Below, piece by piece: positions 9,576 to 18,635 of a stretch of 64,000 nucleotides of DNA. The notes beneath the pieces were generated by a model. It was not told the DNA's origin. It was given only the letters and a program-made list of their open reading frames with translations, and ran no database searches. The position numbers and the translations under genes were made by a program. Position 1 is the first letter of the stretch. Every line of letters starts with the position of its first letter. The DNA comes from Roseivirga sp. (GTDB taxonomy: Bacteria > Bacteroidota > Bacteroidia > Cytophagales > Cyclobacteriaceae): assembly GCA_029262895.1 (NCBI GenBank), contig JAJCYM010000070.1, forward strand, positions 1 to 64,000, read 5' to 3'.

Positions 9576-11960
9576 ATGTCTGGCTTTGAGAGACCAAATA
9601 ACTTTTGGGAAGAATTAAAGAAACGGAATGTAGTCCGTGCCTTAATCTTCTATGCGGTTACCGCTTGGTTGATTATTCAATTTGCTGCCACAACATTTCC
9701 CTATCTCAACTTACCGGCATGGTCAGTGACAGTTGTGATCGTAGCTCTTTTGATTGGTTTGCCCATCGTCTTGATTGTTTCCTGGATATATGAATTGACT
9801 TCGGATGGACTGAAGAAGACTGGTTCGGTAGATCATGAAAAATCAATAACTGTCAATACGGGCAAAAAATTGAATCGACTGACTATTGCTGTGTTGGGTC
9901 TAGCGGTGGTCTTTCTTTTGGTGGATAAATTTTATTTAAGTACCCCCGCTGAGACAAGTGTTGCACGAACGGAGTCCATAGCCGTTTTTCCATTTTCCGT
10001 TCAAGGGGGAGAGGATATTCAGTTTTATAGAGAGGGTATGGTGGATCTGATTAGTGATAAACTGGACGCGATACCAGGTATGAATGCTACGGATCCCAAT
10101 ATTATACTGGGTGCCAATATTAAGGGAATAGATAGTCGAAACCCGATTTCGGCTGCCAAGGCTGCCGTTGAACTGGGAGCAAATCGCGTAATAATAGGTA
10201 GTCTGACAGAGGTTGGTGATCAACTCCAGGTTAAAATTTCTAAGTATGACGAATTGGGTAGTCCTATTGGGAATACCATTATAGAAAATGGTACTGAGGC
10301 AGAGCTATTGTTGAATGTGGACAATATTGTTCGAAGATTAGTGGCGGATGAGCTAAACGAGCAAGGAAGTGAGTTTGAGAGTGAAGCCGTACTAACCACC
10401 AACAAAATTGAGAGCATTGTACCCTACCTCTACGGTTTGCAAATGAGGCGTAAAGGGCGTTATAGGGAGGCTAGTGTCGCATTTAGAGAGTCCATATCTG
10501 AAGACTCTACTTTTGCCATGGCCTATTGGGCTTACTTGGAAAGTGACGGTTGGGCAAGACAGCTTGAACCAGAAGTCTTCAGACAGCACCTTAGCAAACT
10601 AGAAACACTTGTGAGTAATCTTACCGGTAAGAATAAAGAATTCATCTTAGCCGGAATCGCTCAAGACAAAGCCGATATTGCCGCCATTGAAAAATTTCAG
10701 CATCTGTTGGATAAATATGGAGAATCTCGAGAAGTGCTAAATGGTTTGGCAGAATCGACTTTCCATTTTGCCACGCTCACGGGTGATAATACTTCCGATG
10801 CAAAGCCTTACTTCGATCGATTGATTGAAATAGACCCCACAAACAATGAATACCTGCAGCACAGACTAGATATAGCTAGAACAGAGGGCAATGCTGTCGA
10901 TTATGAGAAATTAGCTGCGATGTTCGATGGTGAAGCTGATAATGGCTTGTTGAGAGATTTGCAAAAAATGATGTTGAAGGACAGTGTAACAGATGAGGAA
11001 TTGCAAGAATTTATCTCTTCATCAGGGCGAGCTGAGTTCTTTTTCGTTCCAGCACGTGGGCCAGAGGCATTGAATAACTTAAAGTTGCTGGGTAGGGTTA
11101 TGGCGATCAGCCCGGAACTTACCGAGCGTCACAAGTTGGATTATGAGGAGGGGTTAATGTCTATGGGAGGGCAACATACTGATTTGATCAATACATATTT
11201 GAATGCACCGACTACGACAAGAGCAAATAACTATATAGGTAGCTTGATTTTTCTAACAGGTTACCCTGGAAACCCGAATTTTGAGGGCTTTGACAAGACA
11301 ATAATCGACATGATGGAGTCATTGGTAACCAACCCTGAAATAGCAGATCTCTACATCAATCAGTACCTCCTTTCTTTGACATATCTTAACGTCAGAGATT
11401 ATGCCAAAATCGATTCTACATTATCAGCCTTCAGAAAAAAGTATGAAGTCGGTGAACCGGACCCGCTTTATGGCACCAAAGAGGAATACAAGCTGATGTA
11501 TTATAATTTGGCTGGTATGCGCGATTTTCTGCAGGAGAAGTATGAGCAATCTGAATCCTACTTTGACTCTGCGGTCTATCATGTGAAGGGTATATCACTT
11601 CCATTTGCTGAGGCATTTTCTTTAACACGCCTTATTTATCGGGCAGAGACTATGATCAAATTAGACAAGCCAGCTGAGGCATTGGCCTTGTATGTGAACC
11701 TGATATCCACCTTTAGCAACATTGAGTTTATTCCTCTTGGTACTAATTGGGGGTTTTTTATGTATCGAATTGCTCAATTACATGACCAACTAGATCACAA
11801 GGATGAAGCAATCGCGTACTATAAAAGCTTTGCGGAAGCCTATGTAGATGCTGATGAAAAGTACCAAGGTTGGGTGAGTGATTCTTATAGTAGGCTCTCG
11901 ATCTTGATGGATAGGCCTGAAGCGGAACTTCGTGGTGAAATTATTGAACCCAAGAATTAA
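9576..11960 (+). CDS. Membrane-anchored TPR protein with TolB/FlgO-like segment (paralogue 1)
   Basis: A 794-residue protein. Residues 10-120 hold a conserved N-terminal module with three hydrophobic helices (FWEELKKRNVVRALIFYAVTAWLI; VVIVALLIGLPIVLIVSW; LTIAVLGLAVVFLLV). The same module is often found fused to adenylate cyclases and TPR proteins. Residues 133-245 (ESIAVFPFSVQGG...) resemble the FlgO/TolB N-terminal fold that senses or binds periplasmic partners. The rest is helical TPR repeats. The downstream gene is a 12-bp-spaced paralogue of the same architecture, so they are probably co-transcribed. The ligand and partner are unknown. Confidence 0.7.
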   Translation: MSGFERPNNFWEELKKRNVVRALIFYAVTAWLIIQFAATTFPYLNLPAWSVTVVIVALLIGLPIVLIVSWIYELTSDGLKKTGSVDHEKSITVNTGKKLNRLTIAVLGLAVVFLLVDKFYLSTPAETSVARTESIAVFPFSVQGGEDIQFYREGMVDLISDKLDAIPGMNATDPNIILGANIKGIDSRNPISAAKAAVELGANRVIIGSLTEVGDQLQVKISKYDELGSPIGNTIIENGTEAELLLNVDNIVRRLVADELNEQGSEFESEAVLTTNKIESIVPYLYGLQMRRKGRYREASVAFRESISEDSTFAMAYWAYLESDGWARQLEPEVFRQHLSKLETLVSNLTGKNKEFILAGIAQDKADIAAIEKFQHLLDKYGESREVLNGLAESTFHFATLTGDNTSDAKPYFDRLIEIDPTNNEYLQHRLDIARTEGNAVDYEKLAAMFDGEADNGLLRDLQKMMLKDSVTDEELQEFISSSGRAEFFFVPARGPEALNNLKLLGRVMAISPELTERHKLDYEEGLMSMGGQHTDLINTYLNAPTTTRANNYIGSLIFLTGYPGNPNFEGFDKTIIDMMESLVTNPEIADLYINQYLLSLTYLNVRDYAKIDSTLSAFRKKYEVGEPDPLYGTKEEYKLMYYNLAGMRDFLQEKYEQSESYFDSAVYHVKGISLPFAEAFSLTRLIYRAETMIKLDKPAEALALYVNLISTFSNIEFIPLGTNWGFFMYRIAQLHDQLDHKDEAIAYYKSFAEAYVDADEKYQGWVSDSYSRLSILMDRPEAELRGEIIEPKN

Positions 11961-11971
11961 TGCTATAAGCA

Positions 11972-14377
11972 ATGGACAGATTAGAAAAATTTTGGGAAGA
12001 ACTAAAGAAGAGGAACGTTGTTCGGGCATTTCTTTTCTATGTGGTTTCCGCCTGGTTAATCATTCAATTTGCGACAGCGACTTTTCCTTATTTTGACTTG
12101 CCTACATGGTCCATAAAGGCAGTTATCGTTACTTTACTAGTCGGAGCTCCAATTGTACTTATTGTTTCCTGGATTTACGAGATGACCACTGACGGTTTGA
12201 AAAAGACTGATTCAGTAGATCATGAAAAATCCATTACAATCGAAACAGGAAAGAAACTCAACCGATTGACCATTAGTATTTTAAGTCTAGCGGTGGTCTT
12301 TCTTCTGGTGGATAAATTTTATCTGAGTAAGGCAGGACCAGCCGAAACCGAAAGAACCGAGTCCATCGCGGTTTTTCCATTCTCTATACAAGGTAGTGCT
12401 GACATTCAATATTTAAAGGATGGAATGGTCGATCTGATTAGTAGCAAGCTGGATGCGATGCCTGGTTTGAATGCCACTGATCCGAACATTATCCTTGGTG
12501 TATCCAATACCACCGGATTAGACAACCGAAATCCTGTTGCCGCAGCGGAGGCGGCAGAGGATCTTGGTGCGAATCGAGTGATCTTGGGAAGTATTACCCA
12601 GATAGGTGATTTACTTGAAGTCAAAATATCGAAGTATGATAATGCTGGTCGACCAGTTGGTAATGCTATTATTGAAGATGGTACGGCTGCCGAACTCTAT
12701 AGTAGAGTCGACAATATTATAAAACGGCTTGTCGCAGATGAACTAGACGAACAAGGTAGTGAGTTTGCCAGTGAGGCTGTATTGACCACCAATAAATTGG
12801 AAAGTATTGTTCCATTCCTTCAAGGAATCCAGCTTTCAAGAGCAGGTAAATCTGAAGAGGCATTGGCTGCCATGAAAGAGAGCATTGAAGCCGATTCTAC
12901 ATTTACACTTGGTTACTATCGCTATATAGAGATTGCCGGTTGGATTGGGGACGTACATGGCGCGATTGGAAGAAGGCGGCAGTCTGAGTATGATCCCTAT
13001 TTTAATAAACTTGAAACCATGGGTGTTGACCTTGGTGGGAAAATGGGTGAATTGGTGAGAGCCAAAGTGGCCTATTTAAATTCAGACATGAGGTCGGAAA
13101 ATTTGTATCGTGGTTTACTTAAAAAATATGGAGAATCGGTAGAAATTATTAACGGATTGGCAGAGTCAATTTTTCACCATAGAGAAATTGTTGCTGGGGA
13201 CAAATCAGATGCTAAACCTTATTTCGAACGCTTGTTAGAATTAGACCCCACTAATGATGAGTATTTAACTCATATCATAGATATCGCTGAAAACGAGGGA
13301 GACTTAACGGCATTTGAAACGTACGCTAGTAAGCTAAACGCTGAATCTGCAAGACAAAATCGCTTATTATGGAGAAAACTAATGTTGCAAGACTCAATAA
13401 GCGATGCTGAAATAATTGAATTGAGCAAATCTTTAGATCCAAAAATCATTCAATTAGCAGATCACAAAATCGATCTTTTTAGAGGGTTTGATCAGTTTAA
13501 AAGAATATCGGAAATCGATAATCGATTTGCATGGGTTAATGCTTGGATAGATAAATATGGTCGTAGAATTGGAGGTGAACATGAGGACTATTTTCAAGAG
13601 AAATTTGCTGAATTTGATAAGTTTGGTAATGTAAGTGCTTCGGTTTTCCTCTTTGTAAGCCTGTCAAGTATTGACGAAATTCCGATCATGAGTACTTATG
13701 GAAAGGTGTTGCGGCCGAAAGTAGAGGCGACCTTGGGATTAGCGAACACCTATGATCCTGATGCTCCAAAACTAGAAATACAATATGCATTAGGCCTCTT
13801 GCACTTATTTGAAGGCAATGAAGAGGAGGCAAGTGAATTTTTAAAAAGTATTAGGGTACATTTTAATAATTCTGCGCTGACTTCTTGGGGGAAAGCACGC
13901 GACCAAGCGCGACTACTTTATTATAATTTTGCTGGAATTCGTGATTATATGCATGATGATTTTGAAAGGGCAAAAATCAATTTTGATTCTGCTGTTAACG
14001 AGGTAGAGCGTGTTAATATGACTTATGCAAATGCCTTGGCAAAAGCTCGTAATTTCCATATCGCTCAAATGCATATTAAAAATGAAGAATTCCAGGAAGC
14101 TTTAGAGATATATAAGAATACTTTGGAAAGTATGCCCTTTGGTGTATCACCTTCCACAAGTACTTGGGGATTCAATGTTTATCGCATTGCTCAGATGAAT
14201 GATCAATTGGGGAATAATATGGAGGCCATAGGTTACTATAAGAAGTTTCTGGAGGCCTTCAACGATCCCGATGATATGTATAAGCCTTGGGTGGATGATG
14301 CGTATAGAAGACTTTCAAATTTGGTCAATCGTCCAGAGCAAGAATTGAGAGGAGAAATTACGGACATTGATCCATGA
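11972..14377 (+). CDS. Membrane-anchored TPR protein with TolB/FlgO-like segment (paralogue 2)
   Basis: An 801-residue tandem paralogue of the gene just upstream. It has the same N-terminal triple-helix module (FWEELKKRNVVRAFLFYVVSAW), the same FPFSIQGSADIQYLKDGMVDLIS segment and a C-terminal TPR region. The N-terminal 300 residues are far more similar between the two than the TPR parts, suggesting duplication followed by divergence of the recognition part. The start was chosen because MDRLEKFWEELKKRN aligns with paralogue 1. Confidence 0.7.
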   Translation: MDRLEKFWEELKKRNVVRAFLFYVVSAWLIIQFATATFPYFDLPTWSIKAVIVTLLVGAPIVLIVSWIYEMTTDGLKKTDSVDHEKSITIETGKKLNRLTISILSLAVVFLLVDKFYLSKAGPAETERTESIAVFPFSIQGSADIQYLKDGMVDLISSKLDAMPGLNATDPNIILGVSNTTGLDNRNPVAAAEAAEDLGANRVILGSITQIGDLLEVKISKYDNAGRPVGNAIIEDGTAAELYSRVDNIIKRLVADELDEQGSEFASEAVLTTNKLESIVPFLQGIQLSRAGKSEEALAAMKESIEADSTFTLGYYRYIEIAGWIGDVHGAIGRRRQSEYDPYFNKLETMGVDLGGKMGELVRAKVAYLNSDMRSENLYRGLLKKYGESVEIINGLAESIFHHREIVAGDKSDAKPYFERLLELDPTNDEYLTHIIDIAENEGDLTAFETYASKLNAESARQNRLLWRKLMLQDSISDAEIIELSKSLDPKIIQLADHKIDLFRGFDQFKRISEIDNRFAWVNAWIDKYGRRIGGEHEDYFQEKFAEFDKFGNVSASVFLFVSLSSIDEIPIMSTYGKVLRPKVEATLGLANTYDPDAPKLEIQYALGLLHLFEGNEEEASEFLKSIRVHFNNSALTSWGKARDQARLLYYNFAGIRDYMHDDFERAKINFDSAVNEVERVNMTYANALAKARNFHIAQMHIKNEEFQEALEIYKNTLESMPFGVSPSTSTWGFNVYRIAQMNDQLGNNMEAIGYYKKFLEAFNDPDDMYKPWVDDAYRRLSNLVNRPEQELRGEITDIDP

Positions 14378-14450
14378 CTTTATTCCTTCGTAAAATTCGC
14401 CATGGTAGGATAAAGAACAATGAGGTGTATGGCCCAAATTTTGGCTCTGG

Positions 14451-14502
14451 TTAGTGTTGTGACCAACAAAAGAGGACTTTGATTTGTCAGTGAAGGCATC
14501 AA
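14451..14502. promoter_or_regulatory. Paired operator upstream of ytoQ
   Basis: TTAGT-GTTGTG-ACCAA (14451-14466) and TCAGT-GAAGGC-ATCAA (14487-14502) have centres 36 bp apart. The first shares TTGTGACCAACAA with the operator before the Crp/Fnr gene at 15952, where the same 36-bp spacing recurs. I infer both are bound by that regulator. Confidence 0.55.
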
Positions 14503-14594
14503 CAGGGGCCCGGAATGTATCTTCTTTATGCTTTTAATAAAGCCCTATTTGAATAGCGTTAGGCATTTGAAAAAGACCTATCTAAATTAAGGCC

Positions 14595-15038
14595 ATGAAG
14601 TTGACAGTTTACTTATCGGGAGAAATTCATTCGGATTGGCGGGAAGCCATTATCAATGGTTGCAAGGAGGAAAACCTACCTATTGAATTTTTAACACCAG
14701 TTGTTACGCATAGTGCATCAGATGATGCGGGAGATGTGTTGGGAGAGGAAGAAAAGTCTTTTTGGAAAGACCATAAAAGTGCCAAAGTCAATAACCTAAG
14801 AATCAAAACAGGTATAGAACGAGCAGATGTTATGATTGTGAAGTTTGGAGAGAAATATCGTCAGTGGAATGCAGCTTTCGATGCAGGAAGAGCAGCAGCC
14901 TTGAATAAGCCTTACATTGTGATTCATCCCGAGGAGTTTATACACGCCTTAAAAGAGGTAGATGCTCAAGCTATGGCTGTGGCAAGTACGGAAAATCAGG
15001 TAGTTTCTTTATTGAAGTATTCGACTACACAGGTTTAA
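14595..15038 (+). CDS. ytoQ: YtoQ family protein
   Basis: A 147-residue cytosolic protein beginning MKLTVYLSGEIHSDWRE and containing GIERADVMIVKFGEKYRQWN and AAFDAGRAAALNKPYIV. These are hallmarks of the YtoQ family, which has a nucleoside-2-deoxyribosyltransferase-like fold and no established substrate. A paired palindrome about 100 bp upstream matches that of the neighbouring Crp/Fnr gene, which ties it to the sulfur regulon by inference. Confidence 0.85.
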   Translation: MKLTVYLSGEIHSDWREAIINGCKEENLPIEFLTPVVTHSASDDAGDVLGEEEKSFWKDHKSAKVNNLRIKTGIERADVMIVKFGEKYRQWNAAFDAGRAAALNKPYIVIHPEEFIHALKEVDAQAMAVASTENQVVSLLKYSTTQV

Positions 15039-15058
15039 GAATTGGCTGTAGACTAAAC

Positions 15059-15907
15059 TCAAACTTCGAGTGGTGTCTTATCCGAATTGGCCCATTCCTT
15101 CATGGAACCATCATAGAGTTTGACACTCGGGTAGCCCAACATTTCCAGGCAGAAAACCATAAAACTGGCCCGGATACCGGATTGACAATGCACGGCTATG
15201 GTTTTATCTCGTTGAATTCCAGCACTGACCAACAGATTTGTCATTTCTTCCTTTGATCGAAAATAATTGACTCCTTTGTCGTTGGCTTCATGGGTAAGCA
15301 ACTTGTTCCATTCCAAATGTATTGCTCCGGGAACATGACCACCTCTTTTGTTTTCTGCCAGATCCTTCCCTTCAAATTCAGCATCTGATCGCACATCAAG
15401 AATTTGCCAATCCGGATTGTCGAGGTTGGCCATAACTTCTTCCAAATCGGTTTTAAACGAAGGGGTTTCGTTGATGGCAAAATTGATCGTTTCGACAGTC
15501 GCCTTCGAACTTGAAAAGGAAATTGGATGTCCGGCAGATACCCAGCCCTGCCAACCACCATCAAGTAGTTTGACATTGTTAAAACCATAATAGCGTAACA
15601 CCCACCAAAGCCGCGTGGCAAAATGATTCTCCCATTCATCATAACAGATCACTTGAGAATCTTCATCAATACCAAGTTTCTCCATCAATGCCAAACACTC
15701 GTGGGCCGTTGGCATCTTATTGGTGACTTGCCCGTCTTCTTCCGATTTTACAAAGGGATGCCTAGGCCTCATCAATGCACCAGGAATGTGTGCACGCAGA
15801 TAGGCATTAACATCCCAGTGGCAATCGACAATGACTAAATTTTCATCATTGAGATGTTCTGATAGCCATTCGGCATTGACGAGGAAATTGGAATTGAGGT
15901 TTTGCAT
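15059..15907 (-). CDS. sseA: Sulfurtransferase (two-domain rhodanese)
   Basis: A 282-residue tandem rhodanese of the thiosulfate / 3-mercaptopyruvate sulfurtransferase family. The N-terminal domain (about 10-130) is structural, with ICYDEWE at the inactive loop. The C-terminal domain carries the catalytic cysteine C241 in CQSGIR. CQSGIR is neither the classic CRKGVT of thiosulfate transferases nor CGSGVTA of mercaptopyruvate enzymes, so donor specificity is open. It is divergent from the Crp/Fnr gene and shares the operator region at 15952-16027, consistent with co-regulation in sulfur metabolism. Confidence 0.85.
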   Translation of the reverse strand: MQNLNSNFLVNAEWLSEHLNDENLVIVDCHWDVNAYLRAHIPGALMRPRHPFVKSEEDGQVTNKMPTAHECLALMEKLGIDEDSQVICYDEWENHFATRLWWVLRYYGFNNVKLLDGGWQGWVSAGHPISFSSSKATVETINFAINETPSFKTDLEEVMANLDNPDWQILDVRSDAEFEGKDLAENKRGGHVPGAIHLEWNKLLTHEANDKGVNYFRSKEEMTNLLVSAGIQRDKTIAVHCQSGIRASFMVFCLEMLGYPSVKLYDGSMKEWANSDKTPLEV

Positions 15908-15951
15908 GACCTGTTCTTGCTTCGTTTCTCCTTCAATTTACTCATTTCGCC

Positions 15952-16027
15952 CTTGTTGGTCTTGTGACCAACAAGATAAGACGACTGTTTGTTGGTGAAA
16001 ACACCAATAAAGACAGCGAATATTGGT
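15952..16027. promoter_or_regulatory. Paired operator in the sseA / Crp-Fnr divergent region
   Basis: CTTGTTGGT-CTTGTG-ACCAACAAG (15952-15975) is a perfect 9-bp-arm palindrome. TTGGT-GAAAAC-ACCAA (15992-16007) is a second, centred 36 bp away. A further TATTGGT half-site starts at 16021. The 5-N6-5 geometry is that of Crp-family sites (TGTGA-N6-TCACA), so autoregulation by the adjacent Crp/Fnr protein is likely. Confidence 0.65.
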
Positions 16028-16069
16028 GTCTTTTGACGAATGACTTGACAGAAGTATTAATTTTAAATT

Positions 16070-16699
16070 ATGAGGGACCGGTTGGATGAAATCCTGCAGG
16101 GGATAGGGTTAGAAAGAGCACTTATTGATGAGATAAAGCAGCAGGGTCGGCTCCTGAAGATTGTCGGTGAACAGCCTCTTATTAGCACTGGGGTGAAGTC
16201 CGGTGATATGCCTTTGGTAATTTCGGGTACACTAAGGGTTATGCGCGAAGATGAGATGGGGAACGAGGTTTTCCTTTACTATTTGGAAGGGGGAGAAGCT
16301 TGTGCCATGTCCATCAGTTGTTGCTTGAGCAATCAGTTAAGTGGTTTCAAAGCGGTGGCAGAAACTGATGCAGTACTTTGGATGGTGCCTATGCATTTGA
16401 TAGACGATTGGATGTCCAGATTTCAATCATTTAGAAAACTAATTGTCGATTCATATCAAGCACGCTTTGATGAATTAATGCTAACCATAGATAGTATTGC
16501 TTTTATGAAAATGGATGAGCGTCTGATGAAATATTTGTTGGACAAAAAGCAAAGCTCAGGCTCTTACGAGATTCACAAAAGCCATGAGCAGATTGCGAAT
16601 GAGTTAAATACATCCAGGGTTGTTGTTTCTCGTCTATTAAAAAAACTGGAGAGAGAAGAACGTGTAGCACTCTATAGAAATAGGGTAGAGGTGCTTTAA
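16070..16699 (+). CDS. Crp/Fnr family transcriptional regulator
   Basis: A 209-residue regulator with an N-terminal cNMP-binding-like beta-roll (about 20-120) and a C-terminal winged helix-turn-helix (about 150-209, HEQIANELNTSRVVVSRLLKKLE). Cys78, Cys84 and Cys85 (CAMSISCC) sit in the beta-roll where nucleotide-binding residues would be, suggesting redox, persulfide or Fe-S sensing. It faces sseA across a palindrome-rich region and precedes the SulP, persulfide dioxygenase-like, TsuA-like and TsdA genes. I infer it controls that sulfur cluster. Confidence 0.85.
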   Translation: MRDRLDEILQGIGLERALIDEIKQQGRLLKIVGEQPLISTGVKSGDMPLVISGTLRVMREDEMGNEVFLYYLEGGEACAMSISCCLSNQLSGFKAVAETDAVLWMVPMHLIDDWMSRFQSFRKLIVDSYQARFDELMLTIDSIAFMKMDERLMKYLLDKKQSSGSYEIHKSHEQIANELNTSRVVVSRLLKKLEREERVALYRNRVEVL

Positions 16700-16769
16700 T
16701 TATGGTTGTCTGATGCCCGGTTATGAGCCTGTATTACCATTCTAATTTATAGCCCAGATACTCTACCAC

Positions 16770-16798
16770 TTTGATGTCGTTTTGCTTGTGTAACTTTG
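16770..16798 (+). promoter_or_regulatory. Bacteroidetes-type promoter of the SulP gene
   Basis: TTTG (16770-16773) and TAACTTTG (16791-16798), 17 bp apart, match the -33 TTTG / -7 TAnnTTTG consensus. This places the start of transcription about 45 bp before the SulP ATG. Confidence 0.45.
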
Positions 16799-16850
16799 GT
16801 TGCTCAGGTTAAAAAACGATCTGCTACATTTGTGACTATTATCATATTAC

Positions 16851-18569
16851 ATGCAGCGCATTAAGTCATTTATTCCAATCTTAAGTTGGTTACCTAATTA
16901 TAAAAAGGAACATCTCAACGGTGATGTCTTTGCAGGAATCACCGTGGGCATTATGCTTATCCCACAGGGAATGGCCTATGCATTAATTGCAGGACTTCCT
17001 CCGGTTTATGGCCTTTATGCCTCAATAGTTCCTCAAATCATTTATGCCATTCTGGGCACCTCGCGTCAATTATCCGTAGCTCCGGTAGCCATGGACTCTT
17101 TATTAGTGGCTTCAGGAATATCTGTATTAGCCACCGAAGGAACAGATGCTTATATCAGCTTTGCAATACTTCTGGCTTTCTTTATGGGGGTTTCGCAATT
17201 TCTTCTTGGTTCCTTAAGGCTGGGGTTTATCACTAATCTCTTATCAAAACCAGTAATAAGCGGCTTTACTTCTGCCGCTGCTTTAATTATCGGACTCAAC
17301 CAATTGAAATACCTGATCGGCACAGATATTCAGAAGAGCAATCGTATTTATGAGGTAATCGCGAACGCCTTTGCCAGGATCGATCAAACTCATTTAGTGA
17401 CATTACTAATAGGAATTGGAGGAATTGCCCTTATCAAAGGTGTTAAGAAGATTAACAACAAGATTCCCGGAGCGTTATTGGCCGTGGTTTTCGGAACCCT
17501 CATTGTTTACTTTATGGGGCTGGATAAAGGAGGCGTGAGTATTGTACAGGAAATACCTGAAGGTCTTCCACCATTCAAACTACCCGATTTTTCACTTGGC
17601 CAGTTTGGTGATTTGATCCCATTGGCCTTGACTATTTCTGTGGTTGCCTTTATGGAAGCCTATTCAGTTGCCAAGGCACTCGAAGCCAAGAAGAGAAACT
17701 ACAAAGTTGTTCCGAATCAGGAATTACTGGCACTTGGTGCCTCGAATATTGTAGGTTCATTATTTCAGTCGTATCCGGTCACGGGGGGATTCTCCAGATC
17801 GGCAGTCAATTTTCAGGCTGGGGCTAATACACCATTATCATCTATTATTAGTGCCGCGTTGGTTGCGCTTACCTTGATGTTTCTTACACCGGCATTCTAC
17901 TATTTGCCACATGCCATATTGGCTTCCGTGATTATGGTTGCGGTAGTCGGATTGGTTGATTTAAGGTACATCAGAGAACTTTGGGCAACCAGTAAGTTGG
18001 AATTTGCTTTGCTGGCAGTTACGTTTCTGGTCACCGTCAATTTCAGTATGGTGCCGGGAATTGTCGCAGGAATTGTCTTTTCAATACTGATTTTACTCTA
18101 TAAAGCTGCCTATCCTCATGTTGCCATATTGGGAAGGGTTCAAAATTCTCAGGAATTCCGAAACCTGAGTCGATTTGAGGGCCTTGCTACTTGGGAAAAC
18201 CTACTTATCATGCGCGTTGATGCCCCTTATGCCTTTATTAATATTCAGACCATTAAGGAAAAAATTGTTAAGGAGGCCTCAAAAAAAGATAGAGAACTGA
18301 CATATGTCATTTTAGACGCTAGTTCAGTAAGCTATATTGACGCTACGGCTGTTCAGGGTATAAAAGACTTGATTTCGGAATTGGCAGAAATGGAGATTGA
18401 TTTGATATTGACTAGTGTGATCGGGCCAGTAAGGGACTCACTCAAGAAAAATGGAGTTCTGGATGAAATTGGAACCAATGTTTTTCTCAATACGCATCAG
18501 GCAGTAAAAGCACTGAGAGGAGAGCCTGTCGAACTACACCATGAGCATGCTGTTCAAGTAAATGTGTAA
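16851..18569 (+). CDS. SulP family inorganic anion transporter with STAS domain
   Basis: A 572-residue inner-membrane SLC26/SulP transporter. Residues 10-430 are the membrane part, with the family motif GIMLIPQGMAYALIAGLPPVYGLYAS split over TM1-2. Residues 440-550 form a cytosolic STAS domain (VILDASSVSYIDATAVQGI). SulP proteins move sulfate, bicarbonate or related anions. In this neighbourhood, export of sulfate or uptake of a sulfur oxyanion is likely, but the substrate is not determined. A perfect palindrome overlaps the stop codon. Confidence 0.9.
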   Translation: MQRIKSFIPILSWLPNYKKEHLNGDVFAGITVGIMLIPQGMAYALIAGLPPVYGLYASIVPQIIYAILGTSRQLSVAPVAMDSLLVASGISVLATEGTDAYISFAILLAFFMGVSQFLLGSLRLGFITNLLSKPVISGFTSAAALIIGLNQLKYLIGTDIQKSNRIYEVIANAFARIDQTHLVTLLIGIGGIALIKGVKKINNKIPGALLAVVFGTLIVYFMGLDKGGVSIVQEIPEGLPPFKLPDFSLGQFGDLIPLALTISVVAFMEAYSVAKALEAKKRNYKVVPNQELLALGASNIVGSLFQSYPVTGGFSRSAVNFQAGANTPLSSIISAALVALTLMFLTPAFYYLPHAILASVIMVAVVGLVDLRYIRELWATSKLEFALLAVTFLVTVNFSMVPGIVAGIVFSILILLYKAAYPHVAILGRVQNSQEFRNLSRFEGLATWENLLIMRVDAPYAFINIQTIKEKIVKEASKKDRELTYVILDASSVSYIDATAVQGIKDLISELAEMEIDLILTSVIGPVRDSLKKNGVLDEIGTNVFLNTHQAVKALRGEPVELHHEHAVQVNV

Positions 18570-18587
18570 CAATTGTTACACTCTTTT
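18564..18587 (+). terminator. Palindrome/terminator overlapping the SulP stop
   Basis: GTGTAACAATTGTTACAC (18564-18581) is an 18-bp perfect palindrome that includes the TAA stop and is followed by TCTTTTTG. It is weak thermodynamically, so it could instead be an operator for the next gene. Confidence 0.45.
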
Positions 18588-18635
18588 TGAACAATGGAAC
18601 CGATATTTGTTGAGATTTGTATGACAATAAAGTAG

